A stretch of 20,971 nt of DNA. It comes from Bacteroidales bacterium (lineage in GTDB: Bacteria; Bacteroidota; Bacteroidia; Bacteroidales; Tenuifilaceae). Both the position numbers and the translations under genes were made by a program. Numbering within the stretch: the stretch's first letter is position 1; every line of letters begins with the position of its first letter. The notes under the pieces were generated by a model that ran no database searches, was not told where the DNA came from, and saw nothing but the letters and a program-made list of their open reading frames with translations. Shown here in pieces: positions 16,887-20,971 of this stretch. The stretch is taken from contig WBUV01000007.1 in the NCBI GenBank assembly GCA_008933525.1, positions 1-20,971 on the forward strand, in the 5' to 3' direction.

Positions 16887-17968
16887 TGGCTTTTCAAATA
16901 GAATTAGGTTCAACACACACATGCATAGGATTGATGTCGGGCACATCGCTTGATGGTCTTGATATTTGTTTATGCACCTTCCACAAAAAAGAAAATGGAA
17001 CTTGGAAATATTCCATAATTAAAGCAACAACCCTTCCCTACCCAAAGGTCATTAGAGAATTACTCGAAAGTGCACCTCGCTTAAACGGGGAGCAACTTAC
17101 AGAACTCGACTATAAATATGGACACTGGTTAGGAAAAATTACAAAAGAATTTATACAAGAGACAAAGGAAAACCCTTCGTTTATTGCTTCGCACGGGCAT
17201 ACCATTTTCCATAACCCAAAAAATGGATACACACTTCAAATAGGTAAAGGTTCAGCGATTTCAACAGAAACAGGAATACCATGTATTTCAGATTTTCGCT
17301 CATCGGATGTTTGCAAAAGCGGACAAGGTGCGCCGCTTGTCCCTATTGGAGATAAACTGCTTTTCTCCGAATACGATATTTGTCTTAACCTTGGAGGAAT
17401 AGCCAATTTGAGTTTCGACAACAACAATTCGAAGAGAATTGCCTACGATGTATCGCCCTGCAATATGATGCTGAACTACTTGTCGAACCAAGCTGGGAAG
17501 GAATACGATTTTAATGGCGAACTTGGCAAACAAGGCAAAGTCTGTAATAATTTGCTCGAAAAATTCAATGATTTAGAATACTACAAAACCGATTTTCCAA
17601 AATCGTTAGGGCGAGAGTGGTTTGAGTTAAATGTAATGCCGATTATAAACAGCTCCGATATTAAGTTAGATGATAAACTACGTACATCGTATGAGCATAT
17701 AGCAAACCAAATAACTAGCACTACCAATAAAATTGAAGGAAAGAATTTGCTGATAACTGGGGGTGGTGCGAAAAATATGTTCCTAATCGACCTAATCAGG
17801 CAAAAATCGAATAAGGAAGTTATCATTCCCGATTCTCAAACAATCGACTTTAAAGAGGCATTAATATTTGCTTTTTTAGGAGTGCTCTTCACAGAACAAC
17901 AGCATAGCGCTCTAGCAACTGTAACAGGCGCAAGAACAAATTCCATAAGTGGTTGTTTTTACTACTAG
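16886..17968 (+). CDS. anmK: Anhydro-N-acetylmuramic acid kinase
   Basis: Cytoplasmic kinase that opens the 1,6-anhydro ring of anhMurNAc with ATP to give MurNAc-6-phosphate, for recycling of peptidoglycan. It has 360 residues, as usual. GLMSGTSLDGLD (15-26) is the diagnostic ATP-binding signature. SHGHTIFHNP (102-111), FRSSDVCKSGQGAPLVP (137-153), CLNLGGIANLS and LLITGGGAKN follow in family order. The start is fixed by its one-base overlap with the upstream stop. An N-acetylmuramic acid 6-phosphate etherase (MurQ), its usual next step, is not in the window. No terminator is obvious directly after its stop. Confidence 0.97.
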   Translation: MAFQIELGSTHTCIGLMSGTSLDGLDICLCTFHKKENGTWKYSIIKATTLPYPKVIRELLESAPRLNGEQLTELDYKYGHWLGKITKEFIQETKENPSFIASHGHTIFHNPKNGYTLQIGKGSAISTETGIPCISDFRSSDVCKSGQGAPLVPIGDKLLFSEYDICLNLGGIANLSFDNNNSKRIAYDVSPCNMMLNYLSNQAGKEYDFNGELGKQGKVCNNLLEKFNDLEYYKTDFPKSLGREWFELNVMPIINSSDIKLDDKLRTSYEHIANQITSTTNKIEGKNLLITGGGAKNMFLIDLIRQKSNKEVIIPDSQTIDFKEALIFAFLGVLFTEQQHSALATVTGARTNSISGCFYY

Positions 17969-18028
17969 TTCACATAAATTAAATTGAGTGAATTAAACTC
18001 TTTGAGCAAAAATTTATCAAAAAAATAT

Positions 18029-18036
18029 TAGGTTTG
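18029..18036 (+). promoter_or_regulatory. -7 box before the C69 dipeptidase
   Basis: TAGGTTTG matches TAnnTTTG, 32 bases before the ATG at 18068. The nearest TTTG (18001-18004) is 24 bases upstream, longer than ideal, so confidence is moderate. Confidence 0.4.
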
Positions 18037-18067
18037 TCATTCCGATAATTTTAAAAACTTCAAAACT

Positions 18068-19816
18068 ATGAGAAAACTCACAGTAAAATTGCTTGTTGTT
18101 ATTGCAATAGGTATGATAGCAAAACCAGCATCGGCCTGTACCAATTACCTTGTAACTAAAGGTGCATCGGTTGATGGTTCAACTATTATTACCTATGCTG
18201 CCGATTCGCATTACCTATTTGGTGAACTTTACTTCCGACCTGCAGCAACCTACCCCGCAGGTACTTTAATGAAAATTTACGAATGGGATACAGGAAAATA
18301 TCTAGGAGAAATCCCTCAAGCATTACAAACATACTCCGTTGTGGGAAATATGAACGAGTATCAAGTATCGATTGGTGAAACTACCTATGGAGGAAGAGAC
18401 CTTCAGGATAGTACAGGACTTATTGATTATGGCTCGTTAATGTACATTACGCTTCAACGCTCCAAAACAGCCCGCGAAGCCATTAAGGTTATGACACAAC
18501 TTGTTGAAACCTACGGTTACTATAGCTCAGGTGAATCGTTTTCGATTGCCGACCCCAATGAGGTTTGGATTCTTGAGATGATTGGCAAGGGAACCGATAT
18601 TAAGGTTGACAAAAAGTCAAAAAAATCGTTCAATGCAAACAAGGGTGCTGTATGGGTAGCAATTAGAATACCCGATGGTTACGTTTCGGGGCACGCTAAC
18701 CAAGCTCGCATTACCACCTTCCCTCTCGAAAACCTTAAAAATTCGATAAGTTCTAAGAATATTGATAAGATTTTTAATCCCGAGGTTGAAGTGGTTTACG
18801 CACACGATGTAATAAAATTTGCACGCGACAAAAAGTTCTTTGACGGAAAAGATGAGGAGTTCAGCTTCTCCGATATTTATGCTCCAGTTGATTTTGGCGC
18901 AGCCCGTTTCTCCGAGATTAGAGTTTGGTCGTTCTTCAAAGATGTTAACAAATCGATGTGGGACTATTTTGATTATGTAAAAGGTCACAACCTAACAAAG
19001 CGTATGCCTTTATACATTAAGCCAGAGCGTAAACTATCGACCAGAGATTTGATGAACTTTATGCGCGACCACCTAGAGGGAACTGAACTTGATATGAGCA
19101 AAGACCCAGGTGCAGGCCCTCATGGTTTACCATACCGCTGGCGTCCACTTACCTGGAAATACGAAGGTAAAACATACGTAAACGAACGCGCTACCGCAAC
19201 GCAACAAACAGGATTCTCTTTTGTAGCACAAGCACGTAACTGGTTACCAAACCCAATTGGCGGGATACTATGGTTCAGCGTTGACGATGCTGCTACTACA
19301 GTTTACTTCCCTGTGTATTGCGGAATTACCGAAGTTCCAGAATCATATGCCACAGGTAAAGGTGATATGCTTACATACTGCGACGATTGCGCATTTTGGA
19401 CATTCAACAAAGTAACCAACTTCGCTTATCTACGCTACGATTTGATGAGCAAGGATATCAAAAAACTACAAGATGAGTTGGAAAACCGATTCATCAATAA
19501 CACACCAATTGTTGATGCTAGCGCAAAGGAACTTTATGCTCAGGATCCCAAAATGGCTATTCAGTACCTAACCGATTACTCAGTAAATACGGGTAATTAC
19601 CTAGTTAACCGCTGGGAAAAACTATTCCAGTATTTACTGGTAAAATATATTGATGGAAATGTAAAACAGGAAGAAAACGGCAAGTTTAAGTACAATGAGT
19701 ACAATGCCGCCCCTGCTCCTGTAAAAAATCCTCAGTACCCCGATTGGTGGAAAAAGAATGTTATTGATGCAACAGGCGATAAATTACTCCAACCCGCGAA
19801 TGCAGGTGGACACTAA
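18068..19816 (+). CDS. pepD: Secreted C69-family dipeptidase
   Basis: Ntn-hydrolase peptidase of the C69 family, which cleaves dipeptides. It has 582 residues. A signal-peptide-like N-terminus (1-23) ends in PASA, immediately followed by C24 in ACTNYLVTKGASVDGST, the C69 nucleophile motif. Cleavage after A23 would thus expose the catalytic cysteine directly. Further family segments are SIADPNEVWILEMIG, RIPDGYVSGHANQARIT, FSEIRVWSFF and HGLPYRWRPLTWK. QTGFSFVAQARNWLPNPIGGILWF is typical of the C-terminal half. The junction is similar to, but poorer than, a lipobox (A at -3), so I read it as a nucleophile and not a lipidation site. It stands alone with its own promoter and terminator. Likely role: use of peptides in the periplasm. 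Confidence 0.93.
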   Translation: MRKLTVKLLVVIAIGMIAKPASACTNYLVTKGASVDGSTIITYAADSHYLFGELYFRPAATYPAGTLMKIYEWDTGKYLGEIPQALQTYSVVGNMNEYQVSIGETTYGGRDLQDSTGLIDYGSLMYITLQRSKTAREAIKVMTQLVETYGYYSSGESFSIADPNEVWILEMIGKGTDIKVDKKSKKSFNANKGAVWVAIRIPDGYVSGHANQARITTFPLENLKNSISSKNIDKIFNPEVEVVYAHDVIKFARDKKFFDGKDEEFSFSDIYAPVDFGAARFSEIRVWSFFKDVNKSMWDYFDYVKGHNLTKRMPLYIKPERKLSTRDLMNFMRDHLEGTELDMSKDPGAGPHGLPYRWRPLTWKYEGKTYVNERATATQQTGFSFVAQARNWLPNPIGGILWFSVDDAATTVYFPVYCGITEVPESYATGKGDMLTYCDDCAFWTFNKVTNFAYLRYDLMSKDIKKLQDELENRFINNTPIVDASAKELYAQDPKMAIQYLTDYSVNTGNYLVNRWEKLFQYLLVKYIDGNVKQEENGKFKYNEYNAAPAPVKNPQYPDWWKKNVIDATGDKLLQPANAGGH

Positions 19817-19817
19817 A

Positions 19818-19845
19818 AAGAAGGGGCGCTAGCCCCTTTTCTTTT
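19818..19845 (+). terminator. Rho-independent terminator after the C69 dipeptidase
   Basis: Stem AAGGGGC (19821-19827) / GCCCCTT (19832-19838), 4-base loop, followed by TTCTTTT. It begins a few bases after the dipeptidase stop. Confidence 0.85.
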
Positions 19846-19874
19846 ACTTTTTACAAGAAATAATTCAGTAAAAG

Positions 19875-19905
19875 TTGGTATAATTATCAAATTTTCATAT
19901 TTTTG
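19875..19905 (+). promoter_or_regulatory. rplS promoter
   Basis: TTG (19875-19877), a 20-base spacer, then TATTTTTG (19898-19905), an exact TAnnTTTG box. Transcription would start near 19911, leaving a leader of about 80 bases that contains the hairpin described separately. Confidence 0.65.
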
Positions 19906-19918
19906 CGGCCTATTTGGT

Positions 19919-19960
19919 GCGTAATCTCTTACTAGGACATAGGAGCCAGTAATATTCCGC
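19919..19960 (+). promoter_or_regulatory. Candidate L19 (rplS) leader structure
   Basis: The leader between the promoter and rplS folds into two stacked helices. The outer helix is GCGTAAT (19919-19925) with ATTCCGC (19954-19960), six pairs and one T/C mismatch. The inner helix is TTACT-A-GG (19929-19936) with CCAGTAA (19946-19952), seven pairs and one bulged A. The apical loop is nine bases with GGAG-like character. CCTAT (19909-19913) could instead pair with ATAGG in this loop. Ribosomal protein leaders of this kind often bind the encoded protein for feedback control; that role is an inference here. Confidence 0.5.
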
Positions 19961-19992
19961 ATTTATGAACAAAACTTAAAAAATATACTAAA

Positions 19993-20358
19993 ATGAATCT
20001 TATTAAAGTAGCCGAAGAGTCGTTTGCAGTAAAGAAAGAGCATCCAGATTTCAAAAGCGGCGATACTGTAGTTGTTCACTATAAGATTATTGAAGGGAAC
20101 AAAGAGCGTATTCAGAACTACCGTGGCGTAGTTATCCAGAGAAAAGGTACAGGCGCAACTGAAACTTTCACTGTTAGAAAAATTTCTAGCGGAGTTGGTG
20201 TTGAAAGGATTTTCCCATTCCATTCACCTTTTATTGATCAGATTGAGGTAGTTAAGGAAGGTAAAGTTCGCAGAGCACGTATTTACTATCTTCGCGACTT
20301 AACTGGTAAGAAAGCTCGTATTAAAGAGAAGAAAAGAAGAATTGATACACAACAATAA
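19993..20358 (+). CDS. rplS: 50S ribosomal protein L19
   Basis: Large-subunit protein at the interface with the 30S subunit. It has 121 residues, within the usual 115-130. [24 protein letters not shown] begins near residue 20, followed by the L19 signature segments [21 protein letters not shown] and [20 protein letters not shown], then the basic tail [24 protein letters not shown]. The ATG at 19993 is the natural start. It is monocistronic here, with its own promoter, structured leader and strong terminator. Confidence 0.98.
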   Translation: MNLIKVAEESFAVKKEHPDFKSGDTVVVHYKIIEGNKERIQNYRGVVIQRKGTGATETFTVRKISSGVGVERIFPFHSPFIDQIEVVKEGKVRRARIYYLRDLTGKKARIKEKKRRIDTQQ

Positions 20359-20362
20359 ATTA

Positions 20363-20390
20363 AAATCCCCAAATTTTTGGGGATTTTTTT
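20363..20390 (+). terminator. Rho-independent terminator after rplS
   Basis: Stem AAATCCCCAAA (20363-20373) / TTTGGGGATTT (20376-20386), 2-base loop, followed by a T-run to 20390. Strong, five bases after the rplS stop. Confidence 0.9.
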
Positions 20391-20399
20391 ATTTACCAC

Positions 20400-20429
20400 T
20401 TGTAGATAAAAAAATAATTTCTATCTTTG
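20400..20429 (+). promoter_or_regulatory. tRNA-Arg promoter
   Basis: TTG (20400-20402), a 19-base spacer, then TATCTTTG (20422-20429), an exact TAnnTTTG box, ending 16 bases before the first base of the mature tRNA. Confidence 0.65.
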
Positions 20430-20445
20430 CACTCGCAATTCAAAC

Positions 20446-20519
20446 GGCTCCGTAGCATAACTGAATAGTGCATCTGACTACGGATCAGAAGGTTGCAGGT
20501 TTGAATCCTGCCGGAGTCA
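20446..20519 (+). tRNA. tRNA-Arg (anticodon ACG)
   Basis: A 74-base cloverleaf drawn by hand. The acceptor is GGCTCCG / CGGAGTC (one G-T pair) and the D arm is GCAT / GTGC. The anticodon arm TCTGA / TCAGA carries loop CTACGGA, so bases 34-36 are ACG. The variable loop is 5 bases. The T arm is GCAGG / CCTGC with loop TTTGAAT, and the discriminator base is A. The CCA end is not encoded. ACG reads CGU/CGC/CGA after conversion of A34 to inosine. Confidence 0.96.
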
Positions 20520-20526
20520 CAAAAAA

Positions 20527-20553
20527 GCCAATCTTAACAGGTTGGTTTTTTTT
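20527..20553 (+). terminator. Rho-independent terminator after tRNA-Arg
   Basis: Stem GCCAATC (20527-20533) / GGTTGGT (20540-20546) with a 6-base loop and two G-T pairs, then a long T-run to 20553. Confidence 0.85.
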
Positions 20554-20585
20554 ATTTGATACAATTAAAAAAATGAAATAAACAA

Positions 20586-20628
20586 GGCAGGATCATGGAG
20601 TATAGCGGAACTAATCCTGCCGGAGTCA
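20586..20628 (+). repeat. Partial copy of the tRNA-Arg 3' end with an inverted repeat
   Basis: AATCCTGCCGGAGTCA at 20613-20628 is identical to the last 16 bases of the tRNA-Arg (20504-20519), 109 bases downstream. The D, anticodon and 5' acceptor parts are missing. GGCAGGAT (20586-20593) and ATCCTGCC (20614-20621) form an 8-bp inverted repeat around the copy. The next bases lead into another hairpin. It could be an attachment-site remnant left by an element that used the tRNA gene, or a decayed tandem tRNA. Confidence 0.7.
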
Positions 20629-20632
20629 TAAG

Positions 20633-20665
20633 AATAGGCTCATCTTTTTAAGATTAGCCTATTTT
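20633..20665 (+). terminator. Hairpin with T-run after the tRNA-tail copy
   Basis: Stem AATAGGCT (20633-20640) / AGCCTATT (20656-20663), extended inward by ATCTT / AAGAT after one mismatch, with a 3-base loop, and ending in TTTT (20662-20665). No gene other than the tRNA-tail copy lies directly before it. Confidence 0.65.
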
Positions 20666-20740
20666 GCTTTGAAATAATTCACAACAAATAAAATTACCAA
20701 GGTATACAGAATAACTATAAGAACACTGAATTTATAACGC

Positions 20741-20770
20741 AAAAGGCCAATCAGTATAGATTGGCCTTTT
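20741..20770. terminator. Bidirectional terminator downstream of the minus-strand end gene
   Basis: Perfect 12-bp stem AAAAGGCCAATC (20741-20752) / GATTGGCCTTTT (20759-20770) with a 6-base loop. The A and T flanks give a U-run in either direction. It would end the minus-strand gene whose stop is at 20806. The rest of the 286 bases between the tRNA and that gene (20671-20740, 20771-20805) shows nothing I can identify. Confidence 0.8.
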
Positions 20771-20805
20771 ACATATTTAACTATAACTTCTACCCACAAA
20801 AAGAT

Positions 20806-20971
20806 TTAATTCTTCACTACTACGTGTTTTAAACTCGTATTAGCATTTACAATAGGGAAATACATAAGCGAAATTTGTGCTGGATTTACTAAATACCTTC
20901 CTGTAAAGCGAGGCAAAAGACGAATTACAAACTTGTACTTGCCAGCCTCCATTTTTTCGCAGAATATATTG
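20806..20971 (-). CDS. C-terminal end of a large protein, perhaps alpha-2-macroglobulin family
   Basis: The last 54 codons of a gene that enters from the right edge; the frame is open to position 20971. The segment contains EAGKYKFVIRLLPRFTGRYL and ends ISLMYFPIVNANTSLKHVVVKN. This arrangement (a 'GxY..xxxR...GxFxxPPxxxxxMYxPe' pattern, then a short strand and the stop) resembles the C-terminal end of the large alpha-2-macroglobulin-like envelope proteins of Bacteroidota as I know them. With so little sequence the family is a guess; that it is the true end of a coding gene is likely, since the bidirectional terminator follows by about 35 bases. An internal ATG at 20952 is not taken as the start. 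Confidence 0.5.
   Translation of the reverse strand, partial: NIFCEKMEAGKYKFVIRLLPRFTGRYLVNPAQISLMYFPIVNANTSLKHVVVKN

Noticed and set aside
20580..20628. Second complete tRNA gene
   Set aside because: Only the 3' 16 bases match; no D arm, anticodon arm or 5' acceptor strand can be drawn from the preceding bases.
1..20971. CRISPR arrays, insertion sequences, toxin-antitoxin or defence genes
   Set aside because: No regularly spaced repeats, transposase or nuclease-defence motifs were seen. The only mobile-element hint is the tRNA-tail copy.

Overview
The window looks like a stretch of chromosome from an AT-rich member of the Bacteroidota, probably Bacteroidales or a related order. The evidence is the repeated occurrence of the Bacteroidota sigma-factor -7 box (TAnnTTTG) in front of genes, the near absence of Shine-Dalgarno sequences, the gene order zapA / 6S-like RNA / rny, and the kind of envelope genes present. 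No species can be named from the sequence alone.

Positions 1-10874, all on the minus strand, form a nucleotide-sugar precursor cluster for a surface polysaccharide (LPS O-antigen, capsule or exopolysaccharide). In transcription order (right to left) it begins with a four-gene WbpE-WbpD-WbpB-WbpA type module. This module should convert UDP-GlcNAc to UDP-2,3-diacetamido-2,3-dideoxy-glucuronic acid. After a terminator come an animal-type UDP-glucose 6-dehydrogenase, a UDP-glucuronate 4-epimerase (UDP-GlcA to UDP-GalA), RmlA and RmlB (dTDP-4-keto-6-deoxyglucose), Gmd and a GDP-L-fucose synthase cut by the window edge (GDP-L-fucose). There are no glycosyltransferases, flippase, polymerase, RmlC/RmlD or WbpI-type epimerase here; they may lie to the left of position 1. 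Decayed low-complexity intergenic repeats sit at three of the junctions.

Positions 10896-13363, also minus strand, hold a core-genome unit: a small coiled-coil protein (possible ZapB-like partner), ZapA, a strongly supported 6S-like RNA whose paired ends I could align by eye, and ribonuclease Y, closed by a hairpin terminator immediately before the sugar cluster.

Positions 13459-19845, plus strand, carry envelope and cell-wall genes: a secreted LytM/M23 endopeptidase, an LpxL/HtrB-like acyltransferase (probable TTG start), an unknown secreted protein translationally coupled to AnmK (anhydro-MurNAc kinase), and a secreted C69 dipeptidase whose nucleophile cysteine is exposed at the signal-peptide junction.

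Positions 19875-20971 hold rplS (L19) with a well-formed leader hairpin, a tRNA-Arg(ACG), a 16-bp copy of the tRNA 3' end 109 bp downstream with its own hairpin, a bidirectional terminator, and the C-terminal end of a minus-strand protein, perhaps of the alpha-2-macroglobulin family.

Most of the window is ordinary core and precursor-synthesis content. I did not find a defence system, mobile element, CRISPR array or clearly new multi-gene system. The most notable items are the 6S-like RNA, the rplS leader, the duplicated tRNA tail, the diacetamido-uronate module and the animal-type UGDH.
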